Source: CAVQAH01 sp963784195
GTDB taxonomy: Bacteria; Acidobacteriota; Vicinamibacteria; Vicinamibacterales; 2-12-FULL-66-21
Length of the DNA stretch: 64,000 bases
Direction of reading: 5' to 3'
Assembly (NCBI GenBank): GCA_963784195.1
Contig: CAWARA010000007.1
Coordinates: 1-64,000 of the forward strand
In this document: positions 1 to 10,515 of the stretch, one piece after another
How positions within the stretch are numbered: the stretch's first letter is position 1
How the letters are laid out: each line of letters starts with the position of its first letter
Translations under genes and position numbers: made by a program
Notes under the pieces: generated by a model
The model's input: only the letters and a program-made list of their open reading frames with translations
The model's database searches: none
Told to the model about the DNA's origin: nothing

Positions 1-35
1 GGAGGTTGTGCCTTGGGAAATGACGGGGCGGCTGG

Positions 36-749
36 TCAGGCCGCCTTCACAAACTGGCCGTCGCGCATCGAGTACACGGTCGGAAAATGCTCGACGGTCT
101 TGGGGTCGTGACTGACCATGATGACCGTCTTTCCATAGTCGGTCGCCAGGGCACGCAACAGCTTGGCAATGGCCCCGGCATTCGTGGTGTCGAGGTTGCC
201 CGTCGGCTCGTCCGCGAGGATGAGCGCCGGGTCGTTGGCCAGCGCCAGCGCAATGGCCACGCGCTGCTGTTCGCCGCCCGACAGCTCCTCCGGACGCTTC
301 TGGCCCTTCGCCTCCAGCCCCACCATGCCCAGAAGGGTGCGCGCGCGCTCGTGGCACTCCTTGTCGGGTACGCCGGCCATCACCATCGGCAATTCGAGGT
401 TCTCGCTCGCCGTAATGCTCGGAATGAGGTTGAAGAACTGGAAGACGAACCCCACGTGAAGCAGCCGATGCTTCTCGAGCATCCGCTCGTTCATCGTCGT
501 GAGATCGTCGCTGTCGATCTTGATGGTGCCGCCAGACGGCCGGTCAACGCCGCCGAGCAGGTTGAGGAGCGTCGTCTTGCCGCATCCGCTCGGCCCCATG
601 ATGGCCACGGCCTGGCCCTTCTCGATCTGCCAATCCGTTTCGCGAAGCGCGTGTACTTCTTCGGGTCCCATCCGGTAGTTCTTGTGCAGGCCCTTGACGT
701 CTACGCGAACGCCGCGGTGTTTGAAAAATGATGCTGGGACTGTGGTCAT
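36..749 (-). CDS. ABC transporter ATP-binding protein, LolD/MacB type
   Basis: A 237-residue ATPase that would power a FtsX/MacB-type permease at the inner membrane. It shows a Walker A motif (GPSGCGKTT), the signature LSGGEQQRVAI, a Walker B followed by the D-loop (LILADEPTGNLD) and the switch histidine (VSHD). The N-D-L-T insertion and the NLD ending are typical of the LolD/MacB/FtsE branch. I chose the ATG at 749 because the open frame upstream of it runs through the inverted repeat at 798-876 and looks non-coding. The next gene upstream on this strand, a FtsX-like permease ending at 888, is the obvious partner. The ATPase is intact although the permease is broken. The substrate (lipoprotein, peptide or antibiotic) cannot be told from sequence. 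Confidence 0.9.
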   Translation of the reverse strand: MTTVPASFFKHRGVRVDVKGLHKNYRMGPEEVHALRETDWQIEKGQAVAIMGPSGCGKTTLLNLLGGVDRPSGGTIKIDSDDLTTMNERMLEKHRLLHVGFVFQFFNLIPSITASENLELPMVMAGVPDKECHERARTLLGMVGLEAKGQKRPEELSGGEQQRVAIALALANDPALILADEPTGNLDTTNAGAIAKLLRALATDYGKTVIMVSHDPKTVEHFPTVYSMRDGQFVKAA

Positions 750-797
750 ATGAGCGACATCTCCGACTTCGAATCCGGTTTTAAGCAAGCTCGCGTC

Positions 798-876
798 AAC
801 TCCCAACCCCAACGCCCAACTCCCAAAGCACTCTCGGTCGATCGACTCCGAGCTCTTTGGGAATTGGAGTTGGAAG
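798..876. repeat. Intergenic inverted repeat, family A (CAACTCCCAA type)
   Basis: The left arm is rich in CAACTCCCAA and CCCAACTCCCAAAG; the right arm carries CTTTGGGAATTGGAGTTGG. It lies between the permease and ATPase genes. The same motif recurs at 29755-29798 and 39486-39570, so this is a dispersed element and not a chance palindrome. The arms are imperfect. It could fold in RNA and act as a processing or termination structure. Confidence 0.7.
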
Positions 877-887
877 TTCATTCAGGT

Positions 888-3800
888 TCACGCAGTCCGA
901 ACGCCCTCGTTTGCCGTGCGCCGATACACATACCAGCTGAACACCGAGGCGACCCCAATCAGCAGCACCACGAGCAGAAGCAACACGCCGCCGGTGAGCG
1001 GCGAAAGCACGAGGTGCGTCGGCAGGAGTTGCACGACCGTCCGGATCTCGCGAAGCTTCCAGACGTAGTTGGCCAGCCCGTAGCCCGCCAGCACTGCGGC
1101 GACAGGCGCCGAGCACCAGCCCGAGCATCGCCGGCGACAGCAGCGTGGCGACGACGAACCGCCAGAGATCGCGCGGCGACGCGCCGCGGATGCGCAGCAG
1201 CGCGAGCGTCCGCCGATCCTCCGCGTGGTTGGCCATGGCGATCGCGAGGATGGCGATGAGCGCCAGCGCCAGGCCGCCGACCAGGTAGATGCGCATGTTC
1301 GCCAGGGCCAGCGCGATGAACATGTCGGTGCCCACCTTCCCGATCTCGTGCTCGAGATCGTGGATCTCCAGCGGCGGACGGGTCGACGCGCGCGCCAGCG
1401 TCTGGCCGAACTCGGCCCCTCCGACGGTGCCGTCGGTATTGACCAGCAGAATGATGCGCGGAATGAGCAGCTGCAGCCGGCCGATCTCGGGATTCTCCGC
1501 GCCGGCGACCAGGTAGGCGTTGCTGCTGAACAGGTGATTCAGATAGTCGACGCGCGCCTGGACGTAGCCCTGGCGATCGGTGACCGACCGCGGCGGGATC
1601 CCCGGCAGGAAAGCGAGCGTGCCAGCCGAGGGCAGCGATAGCGCGCGGCGTTCGGCGTCCATGCCGAGCAGCACGTCGGTCCCTTCGGACAGCCGCCAGA
1701 ACGTGGTCACCGGCAGCGAGCTCGCCGTGCCGCCCTGCTTCACGCGATCGAGGATCGACTGGAAGTCCGAGCTCATGCCGACCTGAGGCTCGTGATAGAC
1801 GTCCTGCATGTAGGCGTCACTCTTCCCCAGCAGATACAGCGGCACGCCTTTGAGTCCGTATCCGGGCAGATAGAAGCTCGGGAGCACGGACTCGTACATC
1901 CACGTCACCGACCGCACGCCCTGCACCTTCTTCACGGATTCGATCAGCTTGTCGAGTCTCGGGCTGGAGCGCCTGCATTTGTGAGCCCGCGGCACCCTTG
2001 AGCGTGATCGAAGTCCGCCAGATCCGGCGCGTTGTACAGCAACTGCCAGTCGGTCCCGAGCTGCACGCGTCGCGCCGCGTTCCGCGCGTTCCGAGAACGA
2101 CGGACTGGTAATCGTCGGATAGAGGCTGACGCCGGTCATGAGCGCGACGATCAGCAGAAACGCCATCGCCCGATGCGGCTTGACCGAAATGTGGCGCATG
2201 GCAAACGGCCCGAGGCGTCCCCCGATCGGCTTGACGATCGGCGCCATCGCGCGCTGGATGCGCTGGCGCTTGGACGCGAGCAGCGTCGCGACGCCGTACA
2301 GGAACAGCGGCAGACCGAGGAAGTCGAGGCCCCGGTCGATCGCGCGGAGGTAGACGTTGCCGGTGCAAGCGGATACCGAGAAGTCGAATATCCAGCCGAA
2401 CAGGACGTAGCAGCCGAGAATCAGCGACAGCGCCTGCAGCACACCAAACGAGAGCGTCATGCGCCCGGTCTCTGATTCCGCAACTCGCCGGGACGCCTCG
2501 AGCGGCGAGATCGTCATCGCGTAACGCACCAGCCGACGGCTCACGACGATCGCGAGGATGAGCGAGATGATCGAGGAACCCGCCGAACAGCACGAGCTGC
2601 GAGGGCTGCGTGAGCACATCGACTGGCAGCCGACCGCGCTCATAGAACGAACAGCGGGACCACCGAGCCCGCGATCAGCCCCAGCGCGCCGCCCACTGCT
2701 CCACCGCTGACGATGGCGACCAGCAACGCACGGCCCATGGCCTGACCGGAGATACCGCGAAGGCGCATCAGGCCGAGCGTCCGGCGTTCGTTCAGCATCA
2801 GCAGCCCGGCGAGGTTGGCGCCGAGCACCCAGGCCATCCAGAGCAGCGGCAGCGCGACCAGCAGCGACAACACGCCGACGAGCCGCGCGATGTTCTCCAT
2901 CCGGCCCAGCAGCACCTCGGTCGTGCTGTCGACCACGAATTGCCCGTAGTCGCCCGGCGCCTTCTCGCGCCCCGTCGGATCCTTCGGATCGTGGACCAGC
3001 AGCAGCTCGTGGCTCGGTGATCGTTCTCTGCACGCTTGGACACGCGGATCGCGGCCTCATTCACCGCGTTGTTGACCGCGATCACGCGGTCCAGCGATCC
3101 GGCGATGTCCCAGCCGGAAATGAGGCGATCGCGCTGGAGCTTCGCGAGGTAGACCACTTCTGGCTCGTACTCCGCCAGCTGCAAGTGCCCGCGGTCGGTC
3201 TCGCCCTGCCCGAGCACGTCGAGCGGCACGATGCCGGTCGCCACCGCGTCGAACCGCTCGATCACCTTCGGATCGTGCGGCATGAGGAGGATCACGCCGA
3301 TGTACGGCACGTAGCTGACCGAACCGGTCTGATCCATCAGCCAGCGGTTCAACTCGTCGCGATCGAGCCGGATGACGCCACGCAGCGGCGTCGTGAACAG
3401 GAGCTTCCTCGCCTTGTCCTGCTCCGCTTTCACGTGGACCGAGAACTCTTTGGAACCCTGCAGCGCCAGGAAGGCGCTGCCCATGGCCCGCTCCGGACCC
3501 ACCAGCGCCAGCACCGCGCCCTCGGGCGCTCCGTTATCCGATGGCGCGCGGTCGAGCGCAAAGGAGAGCTGCGGCGGAAGGATCGAGGTGTCCGTTGCCG
3601 CGAGCAGGCACATCCACGGTGCGGTCAGCGGCTTGCCGTCGACCTCGCTCATCACCTCCCCCCTTCGGGGAAACGCGCGCGGAGGAACACCAGGTTCTCG
3701 ACGGCGGTTATGCCATCGACCGCACGAACCGCGTCCGGCAACTTGTCGCGGCCGGTGATGCCGGCACGCTGGTAGATCGCCAGGTCCCACGGGATTCGTG

Positions 3801-3948
3801 ACAGCTGGTCTTCGACGTACACCTTGAGCGCGTAGCGTGACGTGAGATTCACAGTGGCCAGCAGCGCGCTGACGAGAAACGTCACCAGGCCAAACGTGAT
3901 GAACGCCCGGCGGCCAAGAATTCGCAGGAGTCGTGATGTGATTGTCAT
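888..3948 (-). pseudogene. FtsX/MacB-like ABC permease, multiply frameshifted
   Basis: This reads as one permease of about 1,020 residues split over several frames. The N-terminal segment (3948 to about 3660) has a membrane helix and a periplasmic start. The next frame covers the large periplasmic domain to about 3020. A segment at 2640-2936 holds two membrane helices and the phrase LGLMRLRGISG, typical of FtsX-family proteins. The next covers 2600 to about 1110 (with RTLALLRIRGASPRDLWRF), and the last helix lies in 888-1094. At least five frame changes are needed, near 3660 (in a G run), 3020, 2640, 2580 and 1110, plus at least one near 1970-2080. Either the consensus has indels or the gene is dead. 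The partner ATPase downstream is intact, which slightly favours sequence error. Confidence 0.8.
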
Positions 3949-3955
3949 GGCCGCC

Positions 3956-5776
3956 TCACTTGCTGCCCTTGGCTTGCGGTGCCGGCGCGGGTGGCGTGGT
4001 CGTGGTCGCCGGACGCGCCGGATAGAAATAGTTGTAGGTGCCGGCCATCACCTTCTCGATGTCGCCCCAGACGAATTTCCACGGATCCTGCGCGTAATCG
4101 GCGTAGTTGCCCGGCTGATTGATGCCAGGCATCCCCGGCCTCCAGTCCTCCTGGAGCAACTCGTCAGGGTTGCCGTAGCGCGAGGCGAGCGCACGCACTT
4201 CGGGATTGTCGAGGCTCGTCATGCGTCCCCTGTCGGTAATCGTGACCCACCGATCGGCGTTGCGGAGCCTGACCTTGTACGTCGTGAAATAGGTATGCGT
4301 GTGCCAGCCGTGATCGCGCGGCAGGTTGTACTCGGCGGTGAAATCCGTGAGCTTCTGGGATTTCGCCGGTGAGCCTGGATCGTGATGGAGCGTCACGCCG
4401 AGTCCCCAGTGGAAGACCCCAGACCGGTTGCGCTCTGGCGTGGCATTACCCGTTTGGAGACCCGCCGGATTCCGGAAGCCCTTGGGATGCGTGCCCATGG
4501 CGATTTCGTACAGCCACCAGTAGCCCGGATGATTCTCGTTGTGAAACGGCATCACCTTGTCGTTACTGTTCGGATACTGCAGGAACTCCTTCAGCGCTTC
4601 ACCGAACAGCCCGCCGCCCTTCACGTCGCGGACGTATCCATCCTTCAGGGTCACTTGCCAATTCGGGTAGTAACCCGTGTGATTCGTGGTCCCGGCGATG
4701 ATGCCGTTGGCCAACGCCATCGGTTCGCGGGGCAGCCACTCACCCTGGAACGCCGGGTAATTCACCACCGAGTACCCGAATCGCCCCGTGGCCTGGTTGG
4801 GGAACATATAGAGATGCCCCCGCTGGTACACGCCGCGCGACCAGTTCTGGGCCATTTCCGGCGTGATGTCCGCCGTGACGTTCGTCCCCTCAGGGTCGGT
4901 GATCTCGAGCCGATCGGTGTGCACGAGCGGCTCCATGGACTGATCCTCTGCGAGCTGCCACACGTCGCCCGGGTATGTCCCGAGCTGACCCATGACGTCC
5001 CATCGGTTGTCGACGAGGAACAGTCCGAGGAATTTGGCTTCGGCCGGACGCATGAACCGCCGCAGGCTGGTGCTGCCGCCCTTGCCCCAGAACGCACCGC
5101 GCACCTTCGGATTCGCCTCGAGGAACTCGCGAATCGACTTGCCCACGCTCTCGCCGCGCATCTTCTCGTAGATCTCGCGCTGGCGCGGCGTCATCTCACG
5201 GCTTGCGGGGAACAGCTTGTCGTAGAGATCGGGGCGCCGCTCCTTCAGCCATGCCTTGGCCTTCGCAGGCTCGGGGAAATTCGCATCGACCCAGTTGGCC
5301 GCTTCCATGTACCCCTGTTCGGAGGTATAGGTCCGGCGCGCCTTCCGATAATCGAGCGCTTCCTCACGTGGAATACCGACAATCTCGTAGTCACGTTTCA
5401 CGATCGTGTTCACGCCACGCTCGCTCATGCCCTTGACGACCGCCTCGACGATCATGTCCTCGGCATCTGTCGAGACGACGAAGAGCACGGTTTCGCCTTT
5501 CTCGGCGATGCCGAGCCCCGCTCCCTGCAGTCCGGTCCGCGAGCGGACGAGCGGCCGGATGTAGGGCATGACCTCGTCAATCGACGACGGCGGCTTGAGG
5601 TACGACGGGAACCGCGGCTCCGGGTAATCGGCCTTGGCCGGGCCAGTGGCGGCCGCGGGCGTGGCGGCCGGCGAGGCAGTGTGCGGCGCGCCGTTCTGAG
5701 GGTCGGCTCCACGGCAGCCGGCCGAGAACGCCGCCACCACGAGACAAATGAGTGCGGGACTCCACGTGTGTTTCAT
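3956..5776 (-). CDS. Large lipoprotein of unknown function, distantly M29 aminopeptidase-like
   Basis: A 606-residue exported lipoprotein: signal peptide, then lipobox AFSAGC with the acylated cysteine at residue 21. Two segments recall M29 (AmpS/PepS) aminopeptidases: the early GETVLFVVSTDAEDMIVEAV stretch, and LEITDPEGTNVTADI, which resembles their IT-P-GT-D-L substrate-domain strand. The C-terminal third is histidine-rich (HGWHTHTYFTTYKV). I cannot confirm a metal site, so the M29 link is tentative. A paralogue with the same domain order is at 19973-21811. The gene starts 33 bases after a beta-propeller selenoprotein gene and probably shares its transcript; the paralogue also follows a predicted selenoprotein gene. 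The proline- and threonine-rich tail (TTTTPPAPAP) is probably disordered. Confidence 0.75.
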   Translation of the reverse strand: MKHTWSPALICLVVAAFSAGCRGADPQNGAPHTASPAATPAAATGPAKADYPEPRFPSYLKPPSSIDEVMPYIRPLVRSRTGLQGAGLGIAEKGETVLFVVSTDAEDMIVEAVVKGMSERGVNTIVKRDYEIVGIPREEALDYRKARRTYTSEQGYMEAANWVDANFPEPAKAKAWLKERRPDLYDKLFPASREMTPRQREIYEKMRGESVGKSIREFLEANPKVRGAFWGKGGSTSLRRFMRPAEAKFLGLFLVDNRWDVMGQLGTYPGDVWQLAEDQSMEPLVHTDRLEITDPEGTNVTADITPEMAQNWSRGVYQRGHLYMFPNQATGRFGYSVVNYPAFQGEWLPREPMALANGIIAGTTNHTGYYPNWQVTLKDGYVRDVKGGGLFGEALKEFLQYPNSNDKVMPFHNENHPGYWWLYEIAMGTHPKGFRNPAGLQTGNATPERNRSGVFHWGLGVTLHHDPGSPAKSQKLTDFTAEYNLPRDHGWHTHTYFTTYKVRLRNADRWVTITDRGRMTSLDNPEVRALASRYGNPDELLQEDWRPGMPGINQPGNYADYAQDPWKFVWGDIEKVMAGTYNYFYPARPATTTTPPAPAPQAKGSK

Positions 5777-5809
5777 GTCATGTCCTCGGTTCGGCCGACC
5801 GGACAGCCC

Positions 5810-8053
5810 TCAGCGGGAGGCACTGGTTCCGGTCCAATCACGTTTGAAGAACTGCGGTACGAGATACGTGTAGTGAGCACTGCTGCCGCCGTCCACGGCG
5901 TAGACCTCTCCCCGCTTCGAGTTCAGTGCTACGCCACCCGGCGCGATGAGGCGACTGTTGGGTCCTTGGATAAGCGCCCGCGGCGGAACATCCCCGTTGT
6001 CGTCGATGTCCCAGACGCCGATGAAGCCGGGCCCGGTCCGTCCGGTCGACGACTCGAGGGCCTTCTTGAATTCCTCTTCAGGCCGCGGCTTGTCGTTGCG
6101 ATACGGCTCGAGCATCTTCTCGCGCATGCTCTGCTGCGCGATGAAGATGTTTCCCGTATTCGGATCGACCGCGACCTGGCGGAAATGCGCCAACCCCGTC
6201 TTCGGGCCGGAGATCGCCGTACGCGGCGCGACGTTTCCGTTATCCGTCCGGTTGAACGTAATCAGCCCGACCGTCGAGGCCGATCGGCTGGCCACGACGA
6301 GGACGTTCCTCCCCGGATCGACAGCAACACCGACGACATCCAGCAACTTGGTTTTGTCGCCGAAGATCGCACGCTTCGGGGCAACGTCGCCGTTGGCTTT
6401 CCTGTCGAACACGAACACCGCCCGCGCGGTCGTATCGCCGACGATGATCTCGTCGTGGACCGGATCCACCGCGATGGTCTGCGGCCGAATCAGGCGGGTC
6501 TTCGAACCCTGGATGACGCGGATAGGCGCCTCTTGACCGGTGGCCCCGGCGCGGAACACGAGAACCGCGCCGCCCAGCGCAACCGGAATCGACATCTCGT
6601 CATTCACCTCGTCGTAGGCCACACCGTGCATCGTCCGGCTCAGAAATGTACCTTGACCTTCGATAACCCGTTCCGGCGCCATGTTTCCGTTTGCCAACCT
6701 GGCAAACACCGAGACTCTCGGCACGCTCACTCAATTAGGGACGATGAGCGCGTCGCGCTTCGAATCGTAGGCGGCGGCCGACGCGTTCGTGAACGCGAGC
6801 GCCGGCGCTCCCGGCGGCCCGTTGCGAATGATTCGCTTTGGCGCGACGTTGCCGGTCGCGTCCCGCTCGAAGACGAGCGCAGTGTGGTCGGCGTAATTGG
6901 CCACCCAGAGTTCGTTGCGTTGAGCATCGATGCTCACATCGACCGGACCGATGAGCCCGGTCTTATCACCTTTGATGATGCGCACCGGCTCGGCATCGCC
7001 GTCGGCGGTCGTGCGATAGACGAGCACCGAGTTGTCGCCGTAGTTCGCCACGAGGATCTCGTCACGTGTTTCGTCGACCTCGACGCCCATCGGCCAATTG
7101 AGGCCGGTCTTCTTCCCGGTAATGCTGCGCAGCGGCTTGGCATTGCCTTCGGCCGCTTCGGAAAAGATCCGGATCGAGGGCGGCTCGAACCGTCCGGGCT
7201 CGTACGCCGGGGGATCCTTCGAGAGCGGATCGTATGGACTGTACGGACGCAGTTCCGTCCAGTTGCCGTGATTGGCGACGACGAGCTCCTTACGCTGATC
7301 GTGGTAGGCGATCCCGTGGGGATCGGCGAGACCGGTTGCATAGCCGCGCAGGCTGCTCCGAACAGGCGGCTCCATCTCCTTGACCGTGCGCTTGTAGAAC
7401 ACGACGCCGTTCAACTGCTGGGCAGTGATGGCCAGCTCGTCGCGGCGGGAGCTCAACGCGATGCCCCAGGACTGGTGTGGCGTCTCGAACTGTCGTACGG
7501 GTGCAACCGCACCGGTCTGGTCGTAGGAGAATACGACCACACCCCCGCCGTCGTTGTTGACCGCGTACACCTCTTTGTTCTTGGGATCGACTTCGGCGCC
7601 GGCGATGAATCCGATACCGCTGTCCGGCCCGAGCACCCGTGTCGCCGGTTCGGTGATATCAGCCGTGCTGCCACCAGAAGCCGTCGTGTACGAGATGAGG
7701 CTCGACAGGCTCGAATCGGTGAAAAACGCGCGCCCGGCTGCCGCGTCAACCGCGACCGCATCGAACGTCGGATACGGGTCGAAGACGGTGCGCATCGGCA
7801 TCACGTCGCCGCCCTTGACGCCCTCCGGCGGCCAGTCGCCTGGATCGCGCCGAACGTCACCTTTGGTCTCTCGCCCCGCGCCGCCGCCCCGCGTCTGCCG
7901 GTTGACCGCGCGGTCCGACGGCATCAGGCAGAACTCGTTCGACCCGCCGAACAGCGTGTTCGCAATCTCTTCGGAATGAATGACCGGTCCCGACCGATCG
8001 CTGGCGAGCAGCACGACGGCTGCGACTGGCACCAGCAACACACGTTTGAGCAT
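5810..8053 (-). CDS. Beta-propeller protein, predicted selenoprotein (copy A)
   Basis: One reading frame of 747 residues interrupted only by TGA at 6731-6733 (residue 441). The halves, 6731-8053 and 5810-6730, abut exactly and stay in phase. The N-terminus is a signal peptide or anchor (LLVPVAAVVLLAS). The rest is repeated blades of the form G-N-V-A-P-K-R-I-I, about 20 variable residues, then D-E-I-x-V-A-N. The blade repeat continues across the TGA: IVPN, stop, VSVPRVSVFARLANGN. The downstream half has no signal sequence of its own. The only cysteine is C42 (NEFCLMP). A two-hairpin SECIS-like element follows the TGA. If the TGA is not decoded, the product would be a 440-residue truncated propeller. 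The substrate is unknown; such propellers are often annotated as lactonase-like or NHL proteins. The large lipoprotein gene follows after 33 bases. Confidence 0.8.
6689..6733 (-). other. In-frame UGA plus SECIS-like double hairpin (copy A)
   Basis: On the minus strand the TGA (6731-6733) is followed after 9 bases by a small hairpin (6721-6709, CCGAG/CTCGG) and, one base later, by a perfect 8-bp hairpin (6707-6689, GTTTGCCA/TGGCAAAC). Its apex reads GGT, or AGGTT if the closing A-T pair is open. The apex lies 31 bases past the TGA, within the range known for bacterial SECIS elements. Confidence 0.75.
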
Positions 8054-8061
8054 CCTTACCT

Positions 8062-8106
8062 CTTTAGATCAGTTCGAAATCACCTTTAGATCAGTTCGAA
8101 AATCAC
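8062..8106. repeat. Tandem direct repeat of about 22 bases
   Basis: The unit CTTTAGATCAGTTCGAAA with a TCAC tail occurs at 8062-8083 and again at 8084-8106, where it has one extra A. The second unit contains the stop codon of propeller copy B; the first lies in the short gap before copy A, next to its GAGG ribosome site. It looks like a recent local duplication or slippage event. Confidence 0.85.
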
Positions 8107-10313
8107 CGCCCGGACGAACTGGCCGTCGAAGGCGGCCGCCGGAAGAGCTCGGGCATCGAAAACGTGAACAGGCTGTTGCTCACACTATCGATGGCAAATA
8201 CCTCAGCCGTCTCGGGATTTATCGCCACGCCTGCCGGCCACACGAGCCCGGTCGCCGGTCCTTTGATAATAGCCTTCGGCGGCACGTCGCCGTCATCTGT
8301 CGCATTCCAGACGCCGATGAAGCCCGTGCGCTCCGGATTCCACGGGCTCGGCATCAACGCCTGTGGATCGTAGTTCTCCCGGTTGTTCTTCACCGTGACG
8401 AACAGCTGCCCGCGTTCCGGATCCGCCTGCAGCTGACGAATCTTCAGCATGCCTGTGCGGGGTCCGCCGATTCTCGCCCTCGGTGCGACATCGCCGCTGT
8501 CGGTGCGGTTGAACACGAGGATCGAATCCGTCGTGTCCCGCCCCGTCTCTTCGCCGACGCGGTTCGCCGCAAAGATCAGGTTGCGAGTCGGATCGGCCGT
8601 CAAGCCATACATGTTGGCGATGCCCGTCTTCGGTCCTTTAATCACCCTGATGGGTTCTGCCTCGCCCTTCGCGTTCCGGTCGAAGATCAGGATGCTGTCG
8701 GTGCCGGAGTCCACGATCAGTTCGTCATGCTCGACATCCACATAAAGGGTGTCCGGCCGGACGATCTGCGTCCGCGGTCCCTGCAGCGTGCGGATCGGCT
8801 CTTCGTCGCCCGTCGCGCCGCCGCGGAACACGAGCACCGCACCGGCAAGCGCCACCGGCACGAACATCTCGTCGTTCTTCCGGTCGTAATAGAGTCCGTG
8901 CATCGTCCTCGACAGCTTCGTCGCCTGGCCCGCGATGATTCGAATCGGCTTCACATTCCCGTTTGCCAACCTGGCAAACGCCGAGATCCTCGGCTCGCTG
9001 ACTCAATTGGGAACGAGAATCTCGTTCCGTTTCGAGTCGAAGGCCACCGCGCCGGGATTGCCGAACCCGGACGTCGGAGCGCCCTCAGGCGCATTTCGCA
9101 GAATCCGCTTCGGCGCAACGTCGCCCGACGCCGTCCGCGCGAACACGACCGCTGTGTGTTCGCCATAGTTGCTCACCCAGATCTCGTCGTTCTTCGCGTC
9201 GATGGCGACACCCATCGGTCCCGAGATCTGCGTGCGCGATCCTTTGATCACCCGGACCGGGGCGACGTCGCCCGACGCGGTGCGGCTGAAGATGCGTACC
9301 GAGCTGTCGCCGTTGTTCGCCACCGCTATCTCGCCGTTGGCGGTGTCGATCGAAATCCCCATCGGCCAGTTGAGACCCGTCTTTGGACCCTGGATTCGTC
9401 GAGTGGGTGAAGCGTCACCGGCCGCATCGGCACGGTAGATCGTCAGGGAGGGTGGCTCCCACCGGCCTCCCTGCCATGGATCTTTGTGGGGCTGTCCAGA
9501 GCGGACGCTATCCGCGTCCTGCGTCTTCATCTCGCGCCTGAACACGCCGGACGACTGATTGCCGTGGTTCGCAACCACAAGCTCGTCGTTGACGTCGTCG
9601 AAGCCGACGCCGTGCGGATCGCCCATGCCGGTGGATGGTCCGCGCAGCACGCGCAGCGGCAGGGTATTGTCCGTCGAGCCTCGCCGATAGACCACCACCA
9701 TGCGGCTGCTTTCAACCGAGACAGCGACCTCATCCCGCTTCTGGCTGAGCGCGATGCCCCATGCCTGATGCGGAACGTCGAGCACCCGGGTCGGCTTGAC
9801 GTTCCCCATCTGGTCGTAGGAGAAGGTCTCGAGCCGATCGCCGATGTCGTTGTCGACGGTATAGATCTCGCGTCGACCGGGATCGAGCGCCACGGACGCC
9901 ACGAACATCATGCCGGTCGCGGGACCGCGAATCCCCTTCAACGGGGTTACCGCCTCTTTCGACGTCAGCGAACCCGCCGTCCGCGGGTACGTCCACAACG
10001 CATGACGGTTCGAATCACTCATCACGACGACGTCGTTCGCCGGATCCACAGCGACGCCGTGGAAGGTCGGGTAAGGGTCGCGGACGACGCGAGCGGGAGG
10101 CACGTCGCCGCCGGCCATCGCGACCGTGTTCCAGCCCGGCGGCCATGAATCGTCGCGGGCCTGCGCCGGCTCGAGACAGCCGTTCTCGCGCATGATCGCT
10201 TCGAGCGGGATGCCGACATCAAGCGAGGCGCTTCGCGAATGCCGCCCGCGCGAAGGCGGCGCGACGATCAACGCCGCCACCAGAATGGCGAAGGGCATCA
10301 GTCTTCTGAGCAT
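8103..10313 (-). CDS. Beta-propeller protein, predicted selenoprotein (copy B)
   Basis: A 736-residue reading frame with TGA at 9003-9005 as residue 437. The start is the ATG at 10313, which opens a signal peptide (LMPFAILVAALIVAP). Blades such as VRVIKG, SGPMGVAID, KNDEIWVSNYGEHTAVVF run through the first half. The last blade, NEILVPN-TGA-VSEPRISAFARLANGN, aligns with them across the TGA, with the TGA at the place of the Tyr in VSNYG. The codon after TGA is GTC, not a start, and the next usable start is well inside the blade. That argues against two separate proteins. The only cysteine is C46 (ENGCLEPAQ). It is tandem with copy A, 49 bases upstream of it, in the same orientation. Confidence 0.8.
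8961..9005 (-). other. In-frame UGA plus SECIS-like double hairpin (copy B)
   Basis: TGA at 9003-9005, first hairpin 8993-8981 (CCGAG, 3-base loop, CTCGG), second hairpin 8979-8961 (GTTTGCCA, GGT, TGGCAAAC). Spacing is identical to copy A. The stem sequences are conserved although the surrounding amino acids differ (VSEPRIS against VSVPRVS). Confidence 0.75.
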
Positions 10314-10332
10314 CGATCCTCCGGGCTGGAGT

Positions 10333-10515
10333 TCACGGAGATGACGGAGGGAACGGAACAAGCTTCAACTCGGAGACTCAGAGAAACGGAGAGCGGCCTT
10401 TCGACGTCGGCACTGGCGAGCGTATAACCCCCGAGCCCACCAGATGTGCCTCCGTTACTCCGTTTCTCTGAGTTGAAGCTCGTTCCGTTCCCCCCGTCCC
10501 CTCCGTCATTCTCAG
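10333..10515. repeat. Long intergenic inverted repeat, family B
   Basis: The left arm, about 10333-10390, contains GACGGAGGGAACGGAACAAG and CAACTCGGAGACTCAGAGAA. The right arm, about 10444-10515, is its imperfect reverse complement (CTCCGTTTCTCTGAGTTGAA, then GTTCCGTTCC and CTCCGTCATTCTCAG). It fills the gap between the TonB receptor end and propeller copy B and overlaps the receptor's stop codon. It is unrelated in sequence to families A, C, D and E. Confidence 0.75.

Noticed and set aside
1..35. Possible 5' end of another gene at the left edge
   Set aside because: Too short to show any coding signal.
2638..2640. TGA inside the FtsX-like gene as another selenocysteine codon
   Set aside because: The protein continues in a different frame just after it, so this is a frameshift, not an in-phase TGA. 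No hairpin of the AGG type follows.
4382..8089. A plus-strand open frame of 1,235 codons opposite the lipoprotein and propeller copy A
   Set aside because: It is the antisense shadow of two well-supported minus-strand genes. The composition is Arg- and His-rich with no domain, as expected for a mirrored frame in GC-rich DNA.
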